Shown here in pieces: positions 1 to 8,242 of a stretch of DNA of 64,000 bases. The stretch comes from Eutrophovita sp913057845 (GTDB lineage: Bacteria > Pseudomonadota > Gammaproteobacteria > Burkholderiales > Eutrophovitaceae). Location: contig CAWUVH010000009.1 in NCBI GenBank assembly GCA_963925895.1, positions 7,663-71,662 on the forward strand, in the 5' to 3' direction. Each line of letters begins with the position of its first letter. The stretch's first letter is position 1. A program made the translations under genes and the position numbers. Under the pieces are notes generated by a model. That model searched no databases, had not been told where the DNA came from, and worked only from the letters and a program-made list of their open reading frames with translations.

Positions 1-63
1 AGGCAGCAAGGTCATCGTCAAAATTTTACTGAAGTCGTTATCGGTGACATTACAAGCCAGTAA
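1..63 (+). CDS. rplU: 50S ribosomal protein L21, C-terminal end (partial)
   Basis: Only the last 20 codons and the TAA stop are in the window. The visible tail reads RQQGHRQNFTEVVIGDIT, which matches the conserved GHRQ-x-x-TEV end of bacterial L21, a 23S rRNA-binding protein of the large subunit. It lies 36 bp upstream of rpmA, the usual rplU-rpmA arrangement, so the two are surely co-transcribed from a promoter outside the window. Confidence 0.93.
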   Translation, partial: RQQGHRQNFTEVVIGDITSQ

Positions 64-99
64 CCACGCGACTTTAACGTTTTGAAAGGCAATTAATTT

Positions 100-357
100 A
101 TGGCACATAAAAAAGCTGGCGGCAGTTCTAGAAACGGACGCGACTCAAACGCCAAACGACTTGGCGTGAAGCGATTTGGTGGGGAGCTGATCCCTGCGGG
201 TAGCATTATCATTCGCCAACGAGGAACGGTGGTTCATCCCGGGCAGAATGTCGGCATGGGCCGAGACCACACACTATTTGCAAAAGTGCATGGCCACGTT
301 TTATTCGGGAAAACCGGCCCGTTAAATAAGAAAATAGTTAGTATTGTTCCAGCGTAG
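100..357 (+). CDS. rpmA: 50S ribosomal protein L27
   Basis: This 85-residue protein is full length for L27, a large-subunit protein whose N-terminal tail reaches the peptidyl transferase centre. The N-terminus MAHKKAGGSSRNGRDS and the RQRGT and HPG-x-NVG-x-GRDHTLFA stretches are diagnostic. The N-terminal Met-Ala start is of the non-processed type, without the cleaved extension known from Firmicutes. It follows rplU closely and is followed by a strong intrinsic terminator before obgE, so part of the transcription stops after the ribosomal pair. Confidence 0.98.
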   Translation: MAHKKAGGSSRNGRDSNAKRLGVKRFGGELIPAGSIIIRQRGTVVHPGQNVGMGRDHTLFAKVHGHVLFGKTGPLNKKIVSIVPA

Positions 358-376
358 GGTTTACCTTATTTCAAAA

Positions 377-407
377 AAACCCTGCCCGTAAGGCGGGGTT
401 TTTTTTT
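377..407 (+). terminator. Intrinsic terminator after rpmA
   Basis: A 10-bp stem (AAACCCTGCC pairing with GGCGGGGTTT, one G-T pair) with a 5-nt loop is followed by a run of nine T. It lies 20 bp after the rpmA stop and 23 bp before obgE, so it separates the ribosomal genes from the obgE-proB pair, at least partly. Confidence 0.9.
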
Positions 408-430
408 ACCTGATTATTAAAAAATAGACG

Positions 431-1480
431 ATGAAGTTTGTTGACGAAGCCAAAATAGAAGCGCAGGCAGGCAAAGGGGGCGATGGCGTTGCCGCATTTC
501 GCCGCGAAAAATTTGTCCCTAAAGGTGGTCCGAGCGGCGGAGATGGGGGTCGAGGTGGATCGATCTATGTTCGCGCTTCCAGGGACATCAATACCCTTTT
601 AGACTATCGTTTCAAACGAATTTTTCGCGCTAAAAATGGTGAGAATGGTCAGGGCAAAGACTGTTATGGTCGATCAGGTAATGATCTCTACCTAGAAGTT
701 CCCATGGGCACAATCATTTACGATGAAGCCGACAACTCCGTAATTTTTGATCTAAGCCAAGATGGGCAAACGGAACAACTATGCAAAGGAGGCAAAGGGG
801 GGCTCGGCAATATACACTTCAAGTCGAGCATCAACCGTGCGCCGAGGCAGTTCACCAATGGCGAACTCGGCGAAACCAGGATGATTCGTATGGAGCTTAG
901 TGTTCTTGCGGACGTTGGCTTGTTAGGATTTCCAAATGCGGGGAAATCGACCCTCATCACTTCGGTATCCGCTGCGAAGCCCAAAGTAGCCGACTATCCA
1001 TTTACGACATTACATCCTCATTTAGGAGTTGTGCGCTCTGGATTTAGAGGCAGCTTTGTAATCGCAGATATACCCGGGCTAATTGCTGGCGCCTCGGAAG
1101 GCGCAGGACTGGGACATCAGTTCTTAAAGCATCTGCAACGAACTAAATTATTAGTTCATGTAATCGACATAGGCACCGAATACCCTGATACAGACTCAAT
1201 CGCGCAAGGAGCTAACGATATATGTCTCGAATTACAAAAGTATGATGAAGCACTATTTAAGAAACCAAGGTGGATTGCATTAAATAAAATAGACTTAATT
1301 CCTAAGGAGGAACAAGGAGCGTTTGTTGCGGAGATATCCGCCGCCCTCAAAAAAGGACTCGCCGATAGCTCGCGGATTTTTCCAATCTCATCGCTATCCG
1401 CAGAAGGCACTCCAGCGCTTATTAATAGCATCATGGAATACATGAGTAAACTAGAAGAAGACAAGAACGAATCCCATTAA
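431..1480 (+). CDS. obgE: Obg-family GTPase ObgE/CgtA
   Basis: ObgE is an essential ribosome-associated GTPase involved in 50S maturation and stress control. The 349 residues show the glycine-rich Obg fold first (about 1-158, with many GG pairs such as KGGPSGGDGGRGG), then the G domain: the P-loop GFPNAGKST near residue 165, the switch region DYPFTTLHP, the G3 motif DIPGLI, and NKID for guanine recognition. The C-terminus is a short acidic tail, as is common in proteobacteria. It sits between rpmA and proB, the usual order. The start ATG at 431 has only weak Shine-Dalgarno sequence before it, but the Obg fold begins immediately (MKFVDEAKI), so the start is secure. Confidence 0.97.
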   Translation: MKFVDEAKIEAQAGKGGDGVAAFRREKFVPKGGPSGGDGGRGGSIYVRASRDINTLLDYRFKRIFRAKNGENGQGKDCYGRSGNDLYLEVPMGTIIYDEADNSVIFDLSQDGQTEQLCKGGKGGLGNIHFKSSINRAPRQFTNGELGETRMIRMELSVLADVGLLGFPNAGKSTLITSVSAAKPKVADYPFTTLHPHLGVVRSGFRGSFVIADIPGLIAGASEGAGLGHQFLKHLQRTKLLVHVIDIGTEYPDTDSIAQGANDICLELQKYDEALFKKPRWIALNKIDLIPKEEQGAFVAEISAALKKGLADSSRIFPISSLSAEGTPALINSIMEYMSKLEEDKNESH

Positions 1481-1497
1481 TTGAGTCCTTACGAGAG

Positions 1498-2619
1498 ATG
1501 AACACTAAGGCGCACCACAACAAACGAATCGTCGTTAAAATTGGCAGTAGCCTGATTACGGCCAATGGCCAAGGGCTTGACTTGCCTGCACTTAGGGAGT
1601 GGACTCGACAAATCGTAAAGATCAAAAAAGAAGGATCTGAAATCGTTCTCGTCTCCAGTGGAGCGGTCGCCGAAGGCATGCTTCGTTTGGGCTGGAAAGT
1701 GCGGCCCACCATGATTCATGATCTTCAAGCAGCAGCCGCAGTCGGGCAGATGGGCTTAATCAGAGCCTATGAAGACGCCTTTCAGGCCTTAGGGTTACAC
1801 ACCGCTCAAATTTTACTAACCCATGATGATTTGGCTAACAGAACGCGATATTTAAATGCTAGATCCACACTGCGCACATTGATAGATCTGGGCATTGTGC
1901 CGATTGTGAACGAGAACGACTCGATCGCAACCGAAGAAATTAAGTTTGGTGATAATGACACTTTAGCTGCACTCGTTGCGAACTTGGTTGAGGCGGATAC
2001 GCTCATCATTCTTACCGATCAAGATGGCCTCTTCACTGGCGACCCAAGAACATCTCAAGATGTTCAAAAAATTGATGTAGCTGACGCAGGTGACCCCTCA
2101 CTGGAACAAATGGCGACAGGTAATGGCTCCAACCTAGGCAGCGGCGGCATGCTCACAAAATTGCGTGCGGCAAAACGAGCTGCGCGCAGCGGGACGCATA
2201 CCGTCATCGCCAACGGGAAAGAATCAGATGTCTTATTGCGCATTCTATCTGGGGAAAAGATTGGCAGCAGACTGAATGCCTCCAAGCCTGTGATGACCGC
2301 CAGAAAACAATGGCTCAGTAATCATTTACAAGTTCGCGGCACACTCACTCTTGATGAAGGGGCAATACACGCCATAACCATAAATCATAAAAGTTTATTA
2401 CCCATAGGTGTTACTAGTATTCAAGGAGACTTCGATCGAGGCGATGTTGTAGCTTGCGCCAACGCGTCGGGGAAAGTCATTGCCTACGGACTCATCAACT
2501 ACAATTTCACAGAAATAAACAGGATAAAAGGGCTTCCCTCTGAACAAATAGCAAAGGTACTCGGCTATGTGGATGATCTAGAACTCATTAATAGAGATAA
2601 TCTGGCGCTTGACGACTAA
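1498..2619 (+). CDS. proB: Glutamate 5-kinase
   Basis: ProB phosphorylates L-glutamate with ATP, the first and feedback-inhibited step of proline synthesis, in the cytoplasm. The 373 residues comprise an amino-acid-kinase domain (about 10-260; KIGSSLIT for ATP binding, VSSGAVAEG, NENDSIATEEIKFGDND for substrate and Mg, GSGGMLTKL) and a C-terminal PUA domain (about 280-355). Length matches the long ProB type with PUA. It starts 17 bp after obgE and is probably in the same transcript. The partner gene proA is not in this window, which is usual for betaproteobacteria. Confidence 0.96.
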   Translation: MNTKAHHNKRIVVKIGSSLITANGQGLDLPALREWTRQIVKIKKEGSEIVLVSSGAVAEGMLRLGWKVRPTMIHDLQAAAAVGQMGLIRAYEDAFQALGLHTAQILLTHDDLANRTRYLNARSTLRTLIDLGIVPIVNENDSIATEEIKFGDNDTLAALVANLVEADTLIILTDQDGLFTGDPRTSQDVQKIDVADAGDPSLEQMATGNGSNLGSGGMLTKLRAAKRAARSGTHTVIANGKESDVLLRILSGEKIGSRLNASKPVMTARKQWLSNHLQVRGTLTLDEGAIHAITINHKSLLPIGVTSIQGDFDRGDVVACANASGKVIAYGLINYNFTEINRIKGLPSEQIAKVLGYVDDLELINRDNLALDD

Positions 2620-2641
2620 GAATTAGGCGCCCCAACCATAA

Positions 2642-3256
2642 TCATTGGCTTAGCCGACCCTTCTTTTTGCTCATTTCTCCCTTCTTGAAGAGCACCTTTA
2701 ATTGCCGCTCATCTAATAAATTGGCACCGTCGATACAAATATAATATTTTAACAAATCCCCTCGATAACCATTAGCCGTTTGGTAAAATGCTCCCCGCCA
2801 TTGAGGATTTTTAACAGGCATCCACGCCTTATCGAACCCGAAGCTTGAGGCATAAAACTTGTACTCCGCGGTTTCACAGCGAAACCCCTCATAGGTTATG
2901 TTCTCACTGCCTTTGGGAGAGACCGTAAGTAAAACCATACGGACAACCCCATCCTCTCCCAGCTGAATTGAAGAGACATCAACGAGAAACCGAAAACCGG
3001 ACTGACTTGTTGTCTGAAAAAGACTGAACCGGTTTTTTTGAGGGGGTGGTGGCAAATCAATGCCCAACTCATTCCAATGTTGTGATCTCTCGTATTTTTC
3101 CTTTGTATTTATAGATCCGTCCTGTTTATACCGACCTGACTCATCGGTTTGAGCATGCGCATCGATTTGAATGCTAGAAACGGCGCACGCCAAGACCAGG
3201 CCTAAGCCTATGATGCCCAAGACCAGCGAGTTTAATCTCTCTAAAAAAAAGCACAT
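2642..3256 (-). CDS. CNP1-like secreted protein
   Basis: The protein resembles the CNP1-like family first noted in Neisseria, small secreted proteins of unknown role typical of betaproteobacteria and often found beside proB. Visible features are a long N-terminal hydrophobic segment (about residues 8-30), then a charged linker and a conserved domain containing WNELGIDLPPPP, YEGFRCETAEYK and a C-terminal YYICIDGAN. The two cysteines in the last two stretches may form a disulfide. It is convergent with proB, 22 bp apart, with no clear terminator between. The start at 3256 has no obvious Shine-Dalgarno, so an internal start is possible. The family name is from recollection of motifs; the function is unknown. 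Confidence 0.7.
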   Translation of the reverse strand: MCFFLERLNSLVLGIIGLGLVLACAVSSIQIDAHAQTDESGRYKQDGSINTKEKYERSQHWNELGIDLPPPPQKNRFSLFQTTSQSGFRFLVDVSSIQLGEDGVVRMVLLTVSPKGSENITYEGFRCETAEYKFYASSFGFDKAWMPVKNPQWRGAFYQTANGYRGDLLKYYICIDGANLLDERQLKVLFKKGEMSKKKGRLSQ

Positions 3257-3284
3257 ATCAACTTTCTGAAAAACACATCTAACT

Positions 3285-3518
3285 TTAAGAATAGATGTAT
3301 TGACGGGTCAGTGGATGGAAGACTTTACCTGAAGCAAAGGGCTTTGTGCCCAATATCAGAAAAATAGAACCCCGTCCGCGATCAAAGATCGTGAGTCGAC
3401 CCAGCCATATACATTCTCCAAATATATTGCCGGCCTTCCTCAATTAAAGCCATCCCTTTGGACTCTAGGCGATCAACCCAGTAACGAGACTATATTGGTG
3501 CAACTTTCAAGGTCATTC
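3285..3518 (-). pseudogene. Decayed C-terminal tail of a cyclopropane-fatty-acyl-phospholipid-synthase-like methyltransferase
   Basis: There is no intact gene here, but the minus strand translates in pieces into a recognisable tail: RYWVDRLE (about 3477-3455), IWRMYMAGSTHD (about 3425-3389), then after a frameshift near 3385 FDRGRGSIFLILGTKP and PLTRQYIYS, ending in a TAA at 3285-3287. The pattern W-R-x-Y-x-AG-x(4)-F-x-RG-x(2)-SI-x-x-x-L is that of the CFA synthase / mycolic acid methyltransferase C-terminus. The catalytic part and the S-adenosylmethionine site are absent. The remnant lies between the CNP1-like gene and the DUF3501 gene, all on the same strand. The homology is by eye and moderately sure. 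Confidence 0.6.
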
Positions 3519-4106
3519 TCAACTATCCGCAATCAAATCACTCACTAAAGAGTCGCGGGAGCTTTCAGACACCTCTTCAATTTCTACCGTGTAGTTAGGA
3601 TGATCTATTCCAATACTTAGCGATGATCCGTGAAGAAGCGACCTCCTCATATCATTCGTGAGCTCAAATCTAAGAAAATGCACCGCAGAGGTTTTCTCAG
3701 CATTTTCACGGTCCAAGTCCTCATCCGCAAAAGGAAAAACCTTATCAAATCCAGGAACCTTCACCCAAACACGATCTTCAAGATCAATGAGCTTCGATAG
3801 AGCAACTTTTCTCTCAGCCTCATCAGGGTATTCAATTAACAACGTCGCCTTCCAGTTACCTCCGTCTGGAACCAAGGGCAGATAAGCGTGCAATTCCTCA
3901 TTGATGGCTTCTTCTTCAAAAATTCGTTCTACCCGAAGCATTTCCTGAACTTGATATTGAACGGTTAAGGCATCCTCAAATAATAAGGTCACATGCTCAC
4001 CCAAATATATTTTCCTATTTTTTTTATGCTCCATAACTTCTGCACGAAACAAGGATCTACGCGTCGCATATTCTTCTAGTGACATCAAGCTTGATCTATT
4101 CAACAT
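3519..4106 (-). CDS. DUF3501 family protein
   Basis: The 195-residue soluble protein has no signal peptide or membrane segment and no cysteine cluster. N-terminal SLEEYATRRSLFRAEVMEHKKNRKIYLGEHVTLLFED and the following QVQEMLRVERIFEEEAI are characteristic of DUF3501. The family has no proven function, but is repeatedly found beside an Fe-S (CCG-domain) protein and rubrerythrin, exactly as here: it follows the Fe-S gene by 17 bp and is surely in its operon. A role in the same peroxide or electron-transfer process is inferred from context only. Confidence 0.8.
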   Translation of the reverse strand: MLNRSSLMSLEEYATRRSLFRAEVMEHKKNRKIYLGEHVTLLFEDALTVQYQVQEMLRVERIFEEEAINEELHAYLPLVPDGGNWKATLLIEYPDEAERKVALSKLIDLEDRVWVKVPGFDKVFPFADEDLDRENAEKTSAVHFLRFELTNDMRRSLLHGSSLSIGIDHPNYTVEIEEVSESSRDSLVSDLIADS

Positions 4107-4123
4107 TTATTTCTCTCCAATTC

Positions 4124-5458
4124 TTATAAACCGTAAGCAATACGCAATAACGTAATGGGATGACGTTTTTTGACGTCACTCACACCATGTTTCTCTTCTA
4201 TACCTTGTACGATATGGGTCGCAGCAATGGCACAATCCGAACTGATGTACTGCGGCGCTTCCTCATTCATCTGACGAAAAACTGGCCGACCAATTTTCAT
4301 CGAATCGGCGTAGTATTCCTTCTTGACGCCCCATGTGCCGTCATGTCCAGAACACCGCTCCACGGTATTGACCGTGGTACCTGGGACTCGCTCTAACATT
4401 TCCTTAGTCTTTAAACCAATATTTTGCACACGCAAATGACAAGGTACGTGATACGAAACCTGCCCTAACGATTCTTTAAAATCCTTATTGAGAAGACCGT
4501 CACGATCACGCAGCACAAAATATTCGAATGGATCAAACATGGCTTTCGCCACCAACCGGACATCTTCATCATCGGGGAAAAGCAGTGGTAACTCCTGCTT
4601 GAACATCAAAGTACAAGAGGGCACAGAGGTCATGAGCGCATAACCTTCCCGAGCATACTTAACCATCTGAGGAATATTTTTTTCTTTTAAGCTTTTAACA
4701 GCGTCAAGGTCGCCCAACTCCAGCTTAGGCATACCGCAACAAGCCTCTTTTTGAACTGCGACAACCGGGATTTGATTATGTTCGAGCACCTTAAATAGGT
4801 CGTCACCAATATTTGGCTCATTGTAGTTCACGTAGCACGTAACAAACACAGCCACTTTTCCAGGGGTCCTCTGGCCTTCTTGGGGGGAGGTCACGCTTAC
4901 TTCAGGCAATTGGGACCGGAACGTTTTTCCCGCATATTTTGGCAGCTGGCGATCCTTATGAATGCCAAGTGTTTTGTCCATAACAGAGCGCGTCACCTTG
5001 TTCGTGTTAACGGCATTGATCGTCTGAACAACCACAGGGATAGACGAAAGTTTCCCCAGCGCATCCGTACTCGACAATAATTTATCTCTAAAGTTTGTCT
5101 GACCGTTTTTAAATTTCTGCGCCTTCGCGCGCAACATTAGGTGGGGGAAATCAACATTCCATTCGTGCGGCGGCACATACGGACATTTGCTCATATAACA
5201 CATGTCGCACAGATAGCACTTATCAACTACTTTTGAATAATCCTCTTTAGCGACACCGTCCACCTCCATCGTGGCGCTTTCATCAATCAAATCAAAGAGT
5301 GTTGGAAAAGCCGTGCATAGGTTGACGCAACGCCGACACCCATGACAAATATCAAATACGCGCTCCATTTCTTCATGCAGCGGTTCTTCCTTATAGAACT
5401 CCTCATCCTCCCATTTAAGAGGATGTCGCGTTGGTGCTTCTAGACTACCTTCTCGCAT
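4124..5458 (-). CDS. Fe-S oxidoreductase with two CCG domains (GlpC/HdrB-like)
   Basis: The protein is a soluble 444-residue member of the heterodisulfide-reductase-related family. The N-terminal part carries two ferredoxin-type clusters (CHGCRRCVNLC at about 37-47 and CYLCDMCYMSKCP at about 81-93). The rest holds two cysteine-rich CCG repeats, one ending in EACCGMPKLE (about 243) and one in ERCSGHDGTWG (about 369), which would bind a further cluster or carry thiols. There is no membrane anchor and no flavin domain, so it needs partner proteins. It lies in the set rubrerythrin - this gene - DUF3501, which suggests delivery of electrons in peroxide reduction. The precise donor and acceptor cannot be read from the sequence. 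Confidence 0.85.
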   Translation of the reverse strand: MREGSLEAPTRHPLKWEDEEFYKEEPLHEEMERVFDICHGCRRCVNLCTAFPTLFDLIDESATMEVDGVAKEDYSKVVDKCYLCDMCYMSKCPYVPPHEWNVDFPHLMLRAKAQKFKNGQTNFRDKLLSSTDALGKLSSIPVVVQTINAVNTNKVTRSVMDKTLGIHKDRQLPKYAGKTFRSQLPEVSVTSPQEGQRTPGKVAVFVTCYVNYNEPNIGDDLFKVLEHNQIPVVAVQKEACCGMPKLELGDLDAVKSLKEKNIPQMVKYAREGYALMTSVPSCTLMFKQELPLLFPDDEDVRLVAKAMFDPFEYFVLRDRDGLLNKDFKESLGQVSYHVPCHLRVQNIGLKTKEMLERVPGTTVNTVERCSGHDGTWGVKKEYYADSMKIGRPVFRQMNEEAPQYISSDCAIAATHIVQGIEEKHGVSDVKKRHPITLLRIAYGL

Positions 5459-5490
5459 AAAACGTCCGCCGTAAAATACCCATTCAATAA

Positions 5491-5526
5491 AAAAGCGTGA
5501 GCATGAATTAACTCAGGCTCACGCTT
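5491..5526 (-). terminator. Intrinsic terminator after rubrerythrin gene
   Basis: AAGCGTGAGC and GCTCACGCTT form a 10-bp stem with a 14-nt loop. Read on the minus strand the stem is followed by a T run. It lies between the rubrerythrin gene and the Fe-S gene, so the abundant rubrerythrin message may end here with some readthrough into the downstream pair. Confidence 0.8.
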
Positions 5527-5558
5527 CCTACAACCCAATTAAACTGATGAACTCAGAA

Positions 5559-5981
5559 TTAATCCTCTAGTGCATCCAGAGCTTTTTGGAATCGGTTCGC
5601 ATGGGACCGCTCTGCTTTAGCGAGCGTCTCAAACCAATCTGCGATTTCATCAAAACCCTCATCACGAGCTGTTTTTGCCATTCCAGGATACATATCCGTG
5701 TACTCGTGTGTTTCACCCGCGACTGAAGCAGTCAAATTAAGTCGTGTACCACCGATGGGTAATCCGGTAGCTGGGTCACCAACCTGCTCTAAATATTCGA
5801 GATGACCATGAGCATGCCCAGTCTCACCTTCAGCAGTAGAACGGAATACTGTCGCTACGTCATTTTGACCCTCAATGTCCGCCTTGTTCGCGAAATACAA
5901 ATATCGTCGATTTGCTTGTGACTCGCCTGCAAACGCGTCTTTTAGACTTTGTTCCGTCTTTGATCCTTTTAACCCAGCCAT
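5559..5981 (-). CDS. Rubrerythrin family protein (di-iron, no rubredoxin domain)
   Basis: Rubrerythrins are four-helix-bundle di-iron proteins that reduce hydrogen peroxide. The carboxylate and histidine ligands are visible: AGESQANRRY (about 20-29), EGETGHAHGHLEYL (about 51-64), and KAERSHANRF near the C-terminus. The protein is 140 residues and lacks the C-terminal rubredoxin domain with its two CxxC motifs, so electrons must come from another protein, plausibly the Fe-S protein encoded next. A Shine-Dalgarno (AAAGGGAG) precedes the ATG at 5981. The gene is separated from the next by an intrinsic terminator, suggesting higher expression. Confidence 0.93.
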   Translation of the reverse strand: MAGLKGSKTEQSLKDAFAGESQANRRYLYFANKADIEGQNDVATVFRSTAEGETGHAHGHLEYLEQVGDPATGLPIGGTRLNLTASVAGETHEYTDMYPGMAKTARDEGFDEIADWFETLAKAERSHANRFQKALDALED

Positions 5982-6081
5982 TTATAAACTCCCTTTCGAT
6001 TTTAATTTACTGATAATTATTGCTTCCCAGGTCCTATCGTGCCGTGAAAACAACTAATCCTTGATACCTGGACCATCAAAC

Positions 6082-6098
6082 TTTAGACAAGTTCTAAA
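6082..6098. promoter_or_regulatory. Palindrome TTTAGA-N5-TCTAAA upstream of rubrerythrin
   Basis: A perfect 6-bp inverted repeat with a 5-nt spacer lies about 100 bp upstream of the rubrerythrin start. The spacing and A/T-rich arms fit a dimeric repressor or activator site. No regulator gene is adjacent, so the cognate factor is unknown and chance occurrence cannot be excluded. Confidence 0.35.
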
Positions 6099-6176
6099 TT
6101 TTTGATATCTGCAGTGTATTTTTACAAGATCTTTCTGTCAATCAGGAGGCATCGAAAATGAAACTGTTTTCCGTGT

Positions 6177-6992
6177 TTATTTCCATGCTTTTTTTACGGA
6201 CTTTGGGGGGCGAAAATACGAATCATTGAGAAAAAACTCTAATTTCTCATTCCCCTCCCAACAACCTGGCAGCCCAAGCATCGGTAACGGTGAAAAGTTG
6301 CGTCCAGAACTAAACAATTCTCCATTCGGAATCATTTGGGATAACTCAGCATCGATGACTGCTGTCGAAAGCGCTGAGCAACCCACTGGGTACTCGAGTA
6401 TCAATGCTTTACCCGTCATCCCCACATATGGATTCATCGCTTTTTCCAGCAATGCATGTCCAAAAATGCTGAATGACATATCTTGCATCACCTCACCACG
6501 AGATTCATAAAAAATTTCAACCCACTTAAAATCCTTTAACAGTCGGTTCAACCCAGGGTTTCGGGACACAACGATCACTCCGTCTTCATCAAAAATCGTT
6601 AGTGCATCCCCTTGAGGTGACCGCCCTCTCTCCACATCATTCTGTAGGACTGCGAAATGTCGCGCATTGAGCGCCGCCTTTGACCTAGGAAATAACAACC
6701 ACACCAGGGCATTCAATAAATCGTGCCAATTTTGAGGTCTCACTTGCACCTCTCCAGTCAAAAAAGTACGCTGTTCGAAACCTGCCTCAAACACCTTTGG
6801 CCTCTGCAATTGAGGCACAAAATTAATGTCGGCCCCGTTCGCATTCACAATGGGGGCAGATTGCTGCGCAACGAGTCGATTCAGCTCCTGACACGTAGGC
6901 CAATTGGCTGAATTTAAGTTTGAGAGATAAATTTTGATATCTTCACAAAATTTACTCCCTAATAATCTTTTTCGGCCCTCTAAATAATCCAC
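6177..6992 (-). CDS. DUF3025 domain-containing protein
   Basis: The 271-residue soluble protein matches the DUF3025 family, mostly found in beta- and gammaproteobacteria, by NWHDLLNALVWLLFPRSK (about 104-121), FDEDGVIVVS and the FGHALLEKAMNPYVGMTGKA stretch. No catalytic motif is known to me for the family and none is obvious here. There is no signal peptide. It is a monocistronic gene facing away from the FAD oxidase gene that begins 70 bp further on. The function is unknown. Confidence 0.75.
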   Translation of the reverse strand: MDYLEGRKRLLGSKFCEDIKIYLSNLNSANWPTCQELNRLVAQQSAPIVNANGADINFVPQLQRPKVFEAGFEQRTFLTGEVQVRPQNWHDLLNALVWLLFPRSKAALNARHFAVLQNDVERGRSPQGDALTIFDEDGVIVVSRNPGLNRLLKDFKWVEIFYESRGEVMQDMSFSIFGHALLEKAMNPYVGMTGKALILEYPVGCSALSTAVIDAELSQMIPNGELFSSGRNFSPLPMLGLPGCWEGNEKLEFFLNDSYFRPPKSVKKAWK

Positions 6993-7071
6993 TGGCTTAC
7001 GGCGTTAAAATAGCTTTTGATAATGATAGCTCAGATAGAGTGACAATAAATATTAAGGATTGATACGCTCA

Positions 7072-8181
7072 GTGGACCAAATTGAATGTGTAGTCGTTGG
7101 CGCAGGAGTGATTGGCCTATCGATTGCCCGCGCATTAGCGCTAGAAGGCAGGGAAGTACTCATTATGGAAGCCGAAGATACGTTTGGCACCCATACCAGC
7201 TCGAGAAATTCTGAGGTTATTCATGCGGGTATTTATTATCCAAAAGACTCGCTGAAAGCAACTCTTTGCGTTCAGGGGAAAAAACTGCTCTACGAGTACT
7301 GTGAACTTCGTGATATTCCGTTTAAACGCGTTGGAAAATTAATTGTCGCAACAAACGAATCAGAAATTGAAACGGTGACACAATATATCTCTAAAGCAGC
7401 TGAAAATGGAGTGAATGACCTCACATGGCTCGACCAAAAAGAGGCCTTAGAACTTGAACCCGAAATCCAATGCGCTGGCGCTGTGTTCTCTCCCTCGACC
7501 GGGATTATCGACTCTCATGCTTACATGCTCAGTCTGTTGGGAGATGCAGAGAATGCGGGGTGCATCGTCGCCTATCACACCTCCATCGAATCCATTGACC
7601 CCGACGAGCATGGATTCACTCTAAAGACCGGCGGCTCTCACGCACATAAACTTCATACTAAACTCTTAATTAATGCGGCAGGGTTACGGGCATGTGATGT
7701 CGCCAACGCGATCACGGATTTAGACAAAGCACTCATTCCAACCCCCTACTTTGCCAAGGCTCACTATTACTCACTCTCCGGTCGAAATCCGTTCAAACAC
7801 CTCATTTACCCAGTAGCACACGAAGCTTTTCTCGGCGTCCATGTCACAGTAGATATGGGCGGGAACGCTCGGTTTGGTCCAGATCTCGACTGGATACCAG
7901 ACATAGATTACGCATTTGATAATTCTCGAGAAACATTGTTTTATGATGCCATTCGCCGCTACTGGCCCTCAGCAAATCAAAAACAACTCCAACCAGGATA
8001 CACCGGCATCAGGCCAAAAATATCTGGCCCTGGAGAGCCGGCTGCGGATTTTATGGTTCAATCTGAAAAGGACCACCACCTGAGAGGACTCGTTAATCTG
8101 TTTGGGATCGAATCGCCAGGATTAACTGCCAGTTTAGCGATAGCTGAATTGGTCAAAGAACTATTAGTCAGGGACGCTTAG
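7072..8181 (+). CDS. FAD-dependent oxidoreductase, L-2-hydroxyglutarate oxidase (LhgO)-like
   Basis: The protein has the DAO fold: the dinucleotide motif VVVGAGVIGLSIARAL at the N-terminus, then SSRNSEVIHAGIYYP (about 45-60), the family hallmark of LhgO/L2HGDH-type enzymes that oxidise L-2-hydroxy acids and pass electrons to the quinone pool. The C-terminal YTGIRPKISGPG and LFGIESPGLTASL complete the FAD site. About 369 residues is slightly short for LhgO (near 400). I choose the GTG at 7072 because AAGGAT at 7055-7060 sits at a workable distance; the TTG at 7060 would overlap that site. The substrate may be another 2-hydroxy acid. It is divergent from DUF3025 and convergent with the aldolase gene. 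Confidence 0.8.
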   Translation: MDQIECVVVGAGVIGLSIARALALEGREVLIMEAEDTFGTHTSSRNSEVIHAGIYYPKDSLKATLCVQGKKLLYEYCELRDIPFKRVGKLIVATNESEIETVTQYISKAAENGVNDLTWLDQKEALELEPEIQCAGAVFSPSTGIIDSHAYMLSLLGDAENAGCIVAYHTSIESIDPDEHGFTLKTGGSHAHKLHTKLLINAAGLRACDVANAITDLDKALIPTPYFAKAHYYSLSGRNPFKHLIYPVAHEAFLGVHVTVDMGGNARFGPDLDWIPDIDYAFDNSRETLFYDAIRRYWPSANQKQLQPGYTGIRPKISGPGEPAADFMVQSEKDHHLRGLVNLFGIESPGLTASLAIAELVKELLVRDA

Positions 8182-8242
8182 TAGACGCGTCGAGAACCAC
8201 CTCAGATCAATATGAATCGGTATCAAAATCATGCCTAGGAAG

